A stretch of 28,804 nt of DNA, taken from NCBI GenBank assembly GCA_020829485.1, contig JAIVFU010000080.1, positions 1-28,804 of the forward strand. The letters are read 5' to 3'. This document shows, piece by piece, positions 15,586-22,040 of the stretch; position 1 is the first letter of the stretch; each line of letters begins with the position of its first letter. The translations under genes were made by a program, and so were the position numbers. The notes below the pieces were generated by a model, which worked only from the letters and a program-made list of their open reading frames with translations, was not told the DNA's origin and ran no database searches. This DNA is from Nostoc sp. CHAB 5834. Lineage in GTDB: Bacteria > Cyanobacteriota > Cyanobacteriia > Cyanobacteriales > Nostocaceae.

Positions 15586-16587
15586 ATGGACAGAAGGTTA
15601 TTTATTCAGCAAGCTTCTTTGTTTACTATAACTTTGGCAAGCGCCAAGATCCTTTCAGCTTGTACTTCTAATGCTGATAATAGTAACACAGCAATTAAAG
15701 AAATTAATTTTGGTGTTCTGTCTACAGAATCTCAAGCTAATCAAAAACCAATTTGGGAACCTTTTGCTGCTGCTATGTCTCAGCAAATTGGGATTACTAT
15801 TAAACCCTTCTATGTTACACAGTATGCAGCAGTCATAGAAGCTATGCGCTTTGGTAAAGTTCAAGCAGCTTGGTTAGGTGGTAAATCTTATATTGAAGCA
15901 GCAAAAATTGCTGATGCAGAAGCTTTTGCTCAAGTTGTAAGTGCAGATGGTGGTAGAGGCTACTATTCTCATTTAATTACTAATAAAGATAATCCGATCA
16001 CTGCGGAAGCTATAGCAGCAGGTGGTGATAAATATGTGATTCAAAATGCCGCTAAACTCACCTTTGCTTTTAATGATCCTAATTCTACCTCTGGGTTTTT
16101 AGTTCCTAGTTACTATATTTTTACTAAAAATAATATTGACCCTAAGAAAGTTTTTAAACGCTTGATTTTTGCTGGTAATCATGAAGCTTGCGCTCTAGCT
16201 GTAGCTAATAAACAGGTAGATGTAGCTACTGTCAGTAATGAAGCATTAAGCCGTCTAGAAAATACAAATCCTACAGCCAGACAGAAGATTGAAATTATTT
16301 GGAAATCACCTATAATTCCCAGCGATCCGATTGTTTATCGTCGGGATTTACCAGATGATATCAAAAAGAAGTTACAAAACTTTTTCTACAACTACAAAGA
16401 TGCTCAAGTTTTAGGGCAATTTAAAATTTCTGGTTTTGTACAGGCTGAAGATAAAAATTGGCATACAATTCGAGAACTAGAAATAGCTAAAAAAATCCAA
16501 GAAACTCAAGCTAAAGAAAATCTTAGTGAGCAAGAAAAACAGCAAACAATAGCAGAATTAAACCAGCAACTCAAAGGAATTAAATAA
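15586..16587 (+). CDS. phnD: Phosphonate ABC transporter, substrate-binding lipoprotein
   Basis: 333 residues. An N-terminal signal with lipobox LSAC (acylated C26) predicts a plasma-membrane lipoprotein. The body is a type-II periplasmic binding fold with PhnD-family signatures: NFGVLSTES, YAAVIEAMRFGKVQAAWLGG, DPNSTSGFLVPSYY (the anion-binding Ser/Thr loop) and IIPSDPIVYRRDLP. It captures phosphonate for PhnE/PhnC. The gene follows phnC across the MITE-like element and precedes phnE by 24 bp. A Gln/Glu-rich C-terminal helix (IQETQAKENLSEQEKQQTIAEL) extends slightly beyond typical PhnD. Confidence 0.93.
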   Translation: MDRRLFIQQASLFTITLASAKILSACTSNADNSNTAIKEINFGVLSTESQANQKPIWEPFAAAMSQQIGITIKPFYVTQYAAVIEAMRFGKVQAAWLGGKSYIEAAKIADAEAFAQVVSADGGRGYYSHLITNKDNPITAEAIAAGGDKYVIQNAAKLTFAFNDPNSTSGFLVPSYYIFTKNNIDPKKVFKRLIFAGNHEACALAVANKQVDVATVSNEALSRLENTNPTARQKIEIIWKSPIIPSDPIVYRRDLPDDIKKKLQNFFYNYKDAQVLGQFKISGFVQAEDKNWHTIRELEIAKKIQETQAKENLSEQEKQQTIAELNQQLKGIK

Positions 16588-16611
16588 AATTAGATTTAGA
16601 GGTAGTAAAAA

Positions 16612-17436
16612 GTGCGCCCACGAAATCAGATAATTACTTATGCATCTCCTAATGTAGCAGCAATGTTAGAGAAAGAAGCAAAGCTTGTGAATACCCAAAA
16701 AGTTTTGTTTCTTTTAGTGATTGCTGCTCTATTAATTTTTGCCTATAATCAAAGCGAGTTAAATTTCCCTGTACTTCTGCAACGGGGAGACAATATGGTG
16801 GAATATATACGTTCATATTTTCCGCCAGACTTTAGCGATTGGAATTATTATTTCTCAGAAACACTAGTTACTATCTCAATGGGAATTTGGGGAACTTTAA
16901 TGGCTGCGATCGCAGCTGTTCCTTTATCTATCCTAGCATCTAATAATATTTGTCCAATATGGGTTGTACAACCAACACGTCGCCTCTTAGATGCGATGCG
17001 GGCGATTAACGAAATCGTCTTTGCACTAATATTTGTAGTTGCTGTTGGGTTGGGGCCATTTGCTGGAGTTTTGGCATTATTTATTCATACTGCTGGTATT
17101 CTGGGTAAACTGTTCTCTGAAGCAGTAGAATCAATTGAATCAGGCCCGGTAGAAGGAATTAGAGCTACTGGTGCAAGTCAGATTCAAGAAGTAATTTATG
17201 GGGTGATTCCCCAAGTAATGCCTTTGTGGACTTCTTTCACTCTCTACAGATTTGAGTCAAATGTGCGTTCTGCTTCTGTATTAGGAATTGTTGGAGCTGG
17301 CGGTATTGGCGTTTCATTATATCAGAGTTTTGGTGCATTTGAATATCAAAAAGTCTGTACAATTCTGATTATTTTGATTGTTACTACTGGTGCTATTGAT
17401 TTATTGTCTGCAAAGGTAAGAGAGTGGTTAGTTTAG
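16612..17436 (+). CDS. phnE: Phosphonate ABC transporter, permease
   Basis: 274 residues with about six membrane segments. The start is GTG at 16612, supported by AGAGG 8 bp upstream. The permease signature is in EAVESIESGPVEGIRATGASQIQEVIYGVIPQVMP (EAA loop, ~residues 178-210), followed by FTLYRFESNVRSASVLGIVGAGGIG, highly conserved in PhnE. It forms the membrane channel of the PhnCDE importer. It is the last gene of the transport half of the locus, and an STRR tract begins 2 bp after its stop. Confidence 0.93.
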   Translation: MRPRNQIITYASPNVAAMLEKEAKLVNTQKVLFLLVIAALLIFAYNQSELNFPVLLQRGDNMVEYIRSYFPPDFSDWNYYFSETLVTISMGIWGTLMAAIAAVPLSILASNNICPIWVVQPTRRLLDAMRAINEIVFALIFVVAVGLGPFAGVLALFIHTAGILGKLFSEAVESIESGPVEGIRATGASQIQEVIYGVIPQVMPLWTSFTLYRFESNVRSASVLGIVGAGGIGVSLYQSFGAFEYQKVCTILIILIVTTGAIDLLSAKVREWLV

Positions 17437-17437
17437 T

Positions 17438-17486
17438 ATGACTGATGACTGATGACTGATGACTGATGACTGATGACTGATGACTG
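17438..17486. repeat. STRR tract (TGATGAC)7 after phnE
   Basis: Seven near-perfect heptamers between the phnE stop and the end of the antisense S23-type gene. Confidence 0.95.
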
Positions 17487-17493
17487 GTAAATG

Positions 17494-17862
17494 TTAAGTA
17501 TTATCTGACTTTCTTTTAAGTGAGTTAAGATAAGCGTTTAGTTTAGGTGACAATTCATCTATAATTGGTTTGATTATATTTATTTGCTCTTGAGTCAAAA
17601 GTTTTCGCTTATAAGCAAGCCTTAACCAATGCCTTGTTTCATTTAAAGAACCTCTAGCAATTTTTATAAATCTTTGATTATCCTGTAAATTATAACGACC
17701 ATTTCCCTCTGCGATATTAGCACCTATACTGTCTGCTGATTTGACAATTTGTTTTCCAATTGTATCTTTTGCAAAGTAATCCCATTTCTGTACAATAAAC
17801 CAAATTTCATTCGCTAGATTTTCTGATAATTGGTAAACTCGTAAATTTTGGAAGGTTTCCAT
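17494..17862 (-). CDS. Four-helix-bundle protein (S23 / 23S rRNA intervening-sequence family)
   Basis: 122 residues, the usual size of the TIGR02436/S23 family. Signatures: FQNLRVYQLSENLANEIW at the start, a central SADSIGANIAEGNGR motif, and helical ARGSLNETRHWLRLAYKRKLL. Members are helical, homo-oligomeric proteins found in intervening sequences of some 23S rRNA genes and scattered in genomes; no biochemical function is firmly known. It lies antisense between phnE and phnF and is enclosed by STRR tracts on both sides, with no visible ribosome-binding site. It looks like a gene inserted with the repeats and not part of phosphonate metabolism. Confidence 0.85.
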   Translation of the reverse strand: METFQNLRVYQLSENLANEIWFIVQKWDYFAKDTIGKQIVKSADSIGANIAEGNGRYNLQDNQRFIKIARGSLNETRHWLRLAYKRKLLTQEQINIIKPIIDELSPKLNAYLNSLKRKSDNT

Positions 17863-17866
17863 AATT

Positions 17867-17929
17867 GTTGACGGTTGACGGTTGACGGTTGACTGTTAAA
17901 CTAGCCCAAGAAAGTGTTTACCGTCACCA
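17867..17929. repeat. STRR + conserved arm (AAAGTGTTTACCGTCA), copy A
   Basis: (TTGACGG) heptamers followed by a short linker and AAAGTGTTTACCGTCA. The same order occurs at 26072-26118 in the phnK-phnL gap, defining a second composite repeat type. Confidence 0.7.
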
Positions 17930-18103
17930 GTCATCAGTTATCAGTCACCAGTCATCAGTCAACAGTCATCAGTCATCAGTCACCAGTCATCAGTCACCAG
18001 TCACCAGTCATCAGTCACCAGTCACCAGTCATCAGTCACCAGTCATCAGTCACCAGTCATCAGTCAACAGTCATCAGTCAACAGTCATCAGTCATCAGTC
18101 ACC
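17924..18103. repeat. Long STRR tract (CAGTCAT/CAGTCAC/CAGTCAA) at the phnF 3' end
   Basis: About 25 heptamers in mixed order. The last units supply the Gly-Asp C-terminus and TGA stop of phnF on the other strand. Confidence 0.95.
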
Positions 18104-18823
18104 CGCTAAGTCATTTTCAAAAAATAATTCCATGCGATCGCCCCGCAGTCGAGTTACGCCATATTCGATTACATTACCTGTTTGATCGACGTTCACTGAC
18201 TCCGCTAACAAGATGGGTTGGTTGAGGGATAGTTGTAGCCACTTTGCATCTTGAGGTTGGACTAGACGAGCAGAAACGCAGGTACTACGGCGGATATGAT
18301 CACATCCATACACCTGCTGTAAAAACTGGGAGATTGATTGCTGTTCTTGCAAAATCTTGATATTTTTCGGCTCTAAAAAATCAGGGAATCGCTTAAGGGG
18401 AAAATACCCAGTACCCATACTTATAGGTTCTTCATCTGCAAAACTTAAACGTTCAATTAACGCTACCGACTCACCATAAGGAATTTCTAGCCCTTTAGCG
18501 ATCGCATCATCGGCAGGTACTTCCAAAACACGCAGCAGTTGAAACCTCACTTGCCAACCCTGTGCTTTCAACGTTTGGTTATAACGCACTCGCTTACCAA
18601 TCGCATAGCGGATGGTTTTAGCCGCTACAAAAGTTCCGCGTCCTCGGTCAACTCGTAACAATCCCTCGTTTTTTAGGAGAGCGATCGCTTGTCTAAGGGT
18701 ATGGCGATTAACTGAAAATTGTTCTGCTAACTTGGTTTCCGTCGGTAGTTGTTCCCCAATCTGATAAACCCCCTGATGAATATTTTGTCGCAGTTGATCA
18801 GCAATCTGGGCATAAATCGGCAT
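18095..18823 (-). CDS. phnF: GntR/HutC-family transcriptional regulator of phosphonate metabolism
   Basis: 242 residues from the ATG at 18823, chosen because AAGGAA lies 5 bp upstream; an ATG four codons earlier (18835) has no such site. The N-terminal winged-helix HTH covers residues ~5-70 (LPTETKLAEQFSVNRHTLRQAIALLKNEGLLRVDRGRGTFV; NRHTLRQAI is diagnostic of PhnF). The C-terminal UTRA effector domain includes ERLSFADEEPISMGTGYFPLKRFPDF and ends EYGVTRLRGDRMELFFEND. It probably represses phn transcription and is antisense to the operon, divergent from phnG. Its final residues and stop codon come from an STRR tract. The shared TAGATGTCTA motif nearby is the candidate operator. Confidence 0.92.
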   Translation of the reverse strand: MPIYAQIADQLRQNIHQGVYQIGEQLPTETKLAEQFSVNRHTLRQAIALLKNEGLLRVDRGRGTFVAAKTIRYAIGKRVRYNQTLKAQGWQVRFQLLRVLEVPADDAIAKGLEIPYGESVALIERLSFADEEPISMGTGYFPLKRFPDFLEPKNIKILQEQQSISQFLQQVYGCDHIRRSTCVSARLVQPQDAKWLQLSLNQPILLAESVNVDQTGNVIEYGVTRLRGDRMELFFENDLAGD

Positions 18824-18857
18824 TATTTCCTTCATGTATCAATTATCAATAAATAGT

Positions 18858-18899
18858 GTTGACGGTCAACAGTCAACAGTCAACAGTCAACAGTCAACG
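18858..18899. repeat. STRR tract (CAGTCAA)5 upstream of phnF
   Basis: Short heptamer run in the phnF leader, within the divergent phnF/phnG promoter region. Confidence 0.9.
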
Positions 18900-18973
18900 T
18901 GAAATCCTTAGGAGTGGGATGAGCTTATCAATAATTAGATTGTCAATTTGTCAGAATTGCGTTAATCTACTTT

Positions 18974-18991
18974 CATCTAGATGTCTAGACA
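18974..18991. promoter_or_regulatory. Candidate PhnF operator between phnF and phnG
   Basis: Two overlapping 10-bp palindromes, CATCTAGATG (18974-18983) and TGTCTAGACA (18982-18991). GTCTAGAC fits the GT-N4-AC core bound by HutC-type GntR regulators. The internal TAGATGTCTA recurs, inverted, in the phnC leader. Position between divergent phnF and phnG suits autoregulation and operon control. Confidence 0.5.
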
Positions 18992-19009
18992 AGTTAAGAA
19001 TAGTTTAAA
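18991..19009 (-). promoter_or_regulatory. Two-unit partial Pho-box-like site
   Basis: On the minus strand TTTAAACT and CTTAACTT are spaced by 3 bp; a third unit is lacking. It abuts the PhnF operator candidate. Weak, but it could allow Pho control of the phnF/phnG intergenic promoter. Confidence 0.25.
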
Positions 19010-19031
19010 ACAAAATACCACAAACTAACTT

Positions 19032-19487
19032 ATGCCTACTGTGATGCAGCGACAAGCATGGATGGCAACATTAGCTAAAGCCGAGTTAGAGCTATTAGAA
19101 AAACTGATAAACAAATTGGTTACTTTGCCCAACTATAGCTTTTTACGCTCCCCAGAGATTGGTCTAACAATGGTGCGGGGACGCGCTGGGGGTACAGGAG
19201 AGCCATTTAACTTAGGAGAAATCACCATGACTCGCTGTGTTGTGCAGTTAGAGAGCCAAGGAGATGAAGCGATCGCTGGATTCGGTTATGTCGCGGGGCG
19301 ATCGCACCGTCATGCAGAACTAGCTGCTGTTTGTGATGCGTTACTGCAAACTCCAAATTGGCACGATCAGATTCAGGCTGAAGTAATTCAACCCTTACAA
19401 GTAGAACACCAAAAGCAGCAGGAACTCAAGCAACGTCAAGCAGCCGCCACTAAGGTCAATTTCTTCACGATGGTAAGGGGCGAATAG
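19032..19487 (+). CDS. phnG: C-P lyase core subunit PhnG
   Basis: 151 residues, the normal length for PhnG. Recognised by RQAWMATLAKAE at the start, RSPEIGLTMVRGRAGGTGEPFNLGEITMTRCVV in the middle, and GYVAGRSHRHAELAAVCDALLQ. With PhnH, PhnI and PhnJ it forms the PhnG2H2I2J2 core that attaches the phosphonate to ribose and cleaves the C-P bond. It is the first gene of the catalytic half of the locus, with no visible Shine-Dalgarno sequence. An STRR tract starts at its stop codon. Confidence 0.95.
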   Translation: MPTVMQRQAWMATLAKAELELLEKLINKLVTLPNYSFLRSPEIGLTMVRGRAGGTGEPFNLGEITMTRCVVQLESQGDEAIAGFGYVAGRSHRHAELAAVCDALLQTPNWHDQIQAEVIQPLQVEHQKQQELKQRQAAATKVNFFTMVRGE

Positions 19488-19543
19488 ATGACTGTTGACT
19501 GATGACTGTTGACTGTTGACTGATAACTGATGAATGATAACTA
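19488..19543. repeat. STRR tract in the phnG-phnH gap
   Basis: Degenerate TGTTGAC/TGATGAC/TGATAAC heptamers occupy the entire gap and run into the phnH start (CTAATGACTAAA). Confidence 0.9.
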
Positions 19544-20161
19544 ATGACTAAAGTTACCTATTTACCTGGCTTACAAGATTCGATTCATGATGCACAGAGG
19601 ACATTTCGGGCGTTGCTTGATGCTAATGCTCGACCGGGGACACCTTATTGGATAACTGCTGAGATGAGTGTGCCTTTGGGTTTAACGCCTGCTTGTGGGG
19701 CTGCTTGTTTGACATTGCTGGATTTGGATGTTGTGGTATGGCTACAGCCAAGTTTTGGGGATCAAGTGAGAGCTTGGTTGTTGTTTCATACTGGCTGTCG
19801 ATTTACGCAGTACCCAGAAGAAGCTGACTTTGCCTTAATTCAAGATTTGGCGGCGTTGCCAGAATTATCTATTTTTAACTGGGGGACAGCAGAAAAGCCA
19901 GAAGCCTCAACAACACTATTGATACAGGTGGAAAGTTTTGAGATGGGACAGCCTGTGATGTTGACGGGGCCAGGAATTTTAGACCAGCAAGCGATGTCTA
20001 ACGACAAGCCGCTACGCGTCTACGCCCCGACACTTCCCGTCCATTTTTGGAATTTCTGGATGCAGAATCATCAAGCCTATCCCCAAGGCATAGATGTATT
20101 TTTATTTACAAAATATGCAGTAACGGGACTACCACGCACCGCCAAACCAGAGGTGTACTAA
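19544..20161 (+). CDS. phnH: C-P lyase core subunit PhnH
   Basis: 205 residues. Typical PhnH features: an opening with LPGLQDSIHDAQRTFRALLDANARPGTP, a central LDLDVVVWLQP, the AALPELSIFNWGTAEKPEASTTLLIQV segment and TLTGPGI-like VMLTGPGILDQ. A PLP-transferase-like fold without PLP; it pairs with PhnJ/PhnG/PhnI in the core complex. The start ATGACTAAA lies at the end of an STRR tract. The TAA stop is formed by the first bases of MITE-like copy 3. Without that element the frame would continue Tyr-Asp-Ser-stop, overlapping the next gene's ATG. Confidence 0.95.
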   Translation: MTKVTYLPGLQDSIHDAQRTFRALLDANARPGTPYWITAEMSVPLGLTPACGAACLTLLDLDVVVWLQPSFGDQVRAWLLFHTGCRFTQYPEEADFALIQDLAALPELSIFNWGTAEKPEASTTLLIQVESFEMGQPVMLTGPGILDQQAMSNDKPLRVYAPTLPVHFWNFWMQNHQAYPQGIDVFLFTKYAVTGLPRTAKPEVY

Positions 20162-20282
20162 GCTGATGCGCGTCTAAACTATATAAACACTTTTGATGTC
20201 GTTAACTGTTGACTGTTGACGGTTAACATTCATCAGTCATCAGTCATCAAGTAAATGTACAAATTAAATGCGTAACAGCTTA
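20159..20282. mobile_element. STRR-cored MITE-like element, copy 3 (phnH / acetyltransferase junction)
   Basis: Inverted relative to copies 1 and 2. It begins TAAGCTGATGCGCGTC and ends GCGTAACAGCTTA. The outer TA pairs are 20159-20160 (in the phnH stop) and 20281-20282 (the second A is the A of the next gene's ATG). The core contains TGTTGAC and CATCAGT heptamers. The 120-bp body plus one TA can be removed to join phnH and the next gene with a translational overlap. Confidence 0.7.
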
Positions 20283-20752
20283 TGACTCTTGAGATTCGCA
20301 TTGCTACCCGTGAGGATTGGCCTCTATTGAATCAGCTTTATGCTGACATGGATGGTGAGTCACCCTTACCAAGCGATGATGTAGAAAGAATCTTGACAGA
20401 AATCACACAAGTTCCTAACTACTACATCTATATTGCTTTTTTAAATCAGCAACTTGTAGGTACTTTCAGCCTCCTCTATGCGCCAACAATGATGCACCGA
20501 GGCTATCACAAATTTGCTGTTCTAGATGCAGTCACAGTTATTTCTCAAATGCGAGGAGAGGGGATTGGTAGCCAAATGGTGCAAGCCGCGCTCCAATTTA
20601 GTGCTGAGGCTGGATGTTATAAAGTCACGCTCTCTTCAAATTTGAAACGAACTCGCGCCCATCAATTCTATCAATCAATCAGATTCGAGCAGCATGGCTG
20701 GAGTTTTAAATGCGTACTCCAACCCAAGCAGCACACCAAAAATTCTCCATGA
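20282..20752 (+). CDS. GNAT N-acetyltransferase, PhnO-like
   Basis: 156 residues of GNAT fold: IRIATREDWPLLNQLYADM at the start, then the acetyl-CoA pyrophosphate loop SQMRGEGIGSQMV (~R/Q-xx-G-x-G/A), then AGCYKVTLSSNLKRTRAHQFYQSIRFEQHGWSFKCVL at the C-terminus. That C-terminal block resembles E. coli PhnO (LSTN-KR--AH-FY), the aminoalkylphosphonate N-acetyltransferase that conditions substrates such as aminomethylphosphonate for C-P lyase. Its place between phnH and phnI supports the same role here. The length is close to PhnO (144). Substrate is inferred, not shown. The ATG shares its A with the end of MITE-like copy 3, so the original overlap with phnH was probably broken. Confidence 0.8.
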   Translation: MTLEIRIATREDWPLLNQLYADMDGESPLPSDDVERILTEITQVPNYYIYIAFLNQQLVGTFSLLYAPTMMHRGYHKFAVLDAVTVISQMRGEGIGSQMVQAALQFSAEAGCYKVTLSSNLKRTRAHQFYQSIRFEQHGWSFKCVLQPKQHTKNSP

Positions 20753-20756
20753 TTAA

Positions 20757-20845
20757 CAACAGTCAACAGTCATCAGTCAACAGTCATCAGTCAACAGTCA
20801 ACAGTCAACAGTCATCAGTCATCAGTCAACAGTCATCAGTCAACA
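20757..20845. repeat. STRR tract (CAGTCAA/CAGTCAT) upstream of phnI
   Basis: Twelve to thirteen heptamers fill the gap, ending 10 bp before the phnI ATG; no ribosome-binding site is left. Confidence 0.95.
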
Positions 20846-20855
20846 ATAAAAATAT

Positions 20856-22040
20856 ATGCCATACGTTGCAGTCAAAGGTGGTGAACAGGCAATTCAAAAT
20901 GCAGAAGCACTCCTGCAAAGCAGACGCAGAGGTGATCCTGCTATTCCTGAATTGACGCTAGACCAAATTGAACAACAACTTACCCTAGCAGTAGAACGGG
21001 TGATGTGTGAAGGTAGTTTATATGATCGAGAGTTAGCAGCCCTAGCTATTAAACAATCTTGGGGTGATTTAGTAGAAGCAATTTTCTTGTTACGAGCTTA
21101 TCGGACAACACTACCCCGCTTTTACTATAGCCAGCCATTAGATACCAGCAAAATGCAGATTCAGCGCCGCATTTCTGCCATTTTTAAAGATGTACCAGGA
21201 GGGCAAAGGTTAGGGACTACCTTCGACTACATCCACCGTCTACTAGACTTTAAGTTGATCGCAGAAGGACAAGCCCCTACAGCACCAGAAGCAGAAGCAA
21301 TTACAGAATCAGTCCCGCGTGTAATTGACACTTTAGATCGTGAAGGCTTGATGCAAGCAGAAAAGGAAGCAAACAAATCCTACCCAGTCAACAGTCAACA
21401 GTCAACAGTCAACACTCCCCAACCATTTGATATAACTCGTCAACCATTGACTTTTCCTGCTGAACGGGATGCGAGACTGCAAAATCTAGCGCGTGCAGAT
21501 GAGGGTTTTTTGCTATCTTTGGCATATTCTACACAGCGAGGCTATGGCAGAAACCATCCTTTTGCTGGGGAAATTCGCATGGGGGAAGTAGAAGTGATAA
21601 TTTGCCCAGAAGAATTGGGATTTGAAATAGCGATCGCAGATATTACTGTCACCGAAGTGCAAATGGTAAATCAGTTTAAAGGTAGTAAAGAATTACCTGC
21701 TCAGTTTACCCGTGGCTATGGGCTTACCTTTGGTTACAACGAACGTAAAGCGATGTCGATGGCGTTAGTAGATAGAGCAATGCGAGCAGAGGAATTAGGG
21801 GAAACAATTCAAGGCCCAGCCCAAAATGTCGAGTTTGTACTTTCCCATTCCGATAACGTTGAAGCACAAGGTTTTGTCCAACACCTTAAACTTCCACACT
21901 ACATTGACTTTCAAGCAGAGTTAAATCTGGTGCGGAAAATCCGAGAGCAGCAGTTAAATAATCAATCGTCATTAACTGTTACTGCTGAAGAATCTCAATC
22001 TTTAGAACACGGTGATTTTGTTTTGGAAGAAGCGAAATGA
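20856..22040 (+). CDS. phnI: C-P lyase core subunit PhnI
   Basis: 394 residues. PhnI hallmarks: MPYVAVKGGEQAI at the N-terminus, AIFKDVPGGQRLGTTFDYIHRLLDFKL (~110-134), DEGFLLSLAYSTQRGYGRNHPFAGEIRMGEV (~215-243) and LPHYIDFQAEL near the end. PhnI carries the nucleosidase step that displaces adenine from ATP to form ribose 1-phosphonate triphosphate. A four-unit STRR (21385-21412) lies inside the gene and encodes VNSQQSTVN (residues 178-186) in the loop between the N- and C-terminal parts; the reading frame is kept. The ATG of the next gene overlaps the last codons by 4 bp (ATGA), so the two are translationally coupled. Confidence 0.95.
   Translation: MPYVAVKGGEQAIQNAEALLQSRRRGDPAIPELTLDQIEQQLTLAVERVMCEGSLYDRELAALAIKQSWGDLVEAIFLLRAYRTTLPRFYYSQPLDTSKMQIQRRISAIFKDVPGGQRLGTTFDYIHRLLDFKLIAEGQAPTAPEAEAITESVPRVIDTLDREGLMQAEKEANKSYPVNSQQSTVNTPQPFDITRQPLTFPAERDARLQNLARADEGFLLSLAYSTQRGYGRNHPFAGEIRMGEVEVIICPEELGFEIAIADITVTEVQMVNQFKGSKELPAQFTRGYGLTFGYNERKAMSMALVDRAMRAEELGETIQGPAQNVEFVLSHSDNVEAQGFVQHLKLPHYIDFQAELNLVRKIREQQLNNQSSLTVTAEESQSLEHGDFVLEEAK
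21385..21412. repeat. STRR (CAGTCAA)4 inside the phnI coding sequence
   Basis: Four perfect heptamers within an intact gene; the frame is kept through the flanks and the encoded peptide is Ser/Gln/Val/Asn-rich. Confidence 0.95.

Noticed and set aside
17889..18225. Plus-strand frames reading SHQSSVISHQS through the STRR tract
   Set aside because: Pure repeat translation overlapping the antisense phnF 3' end; no conserved protein.
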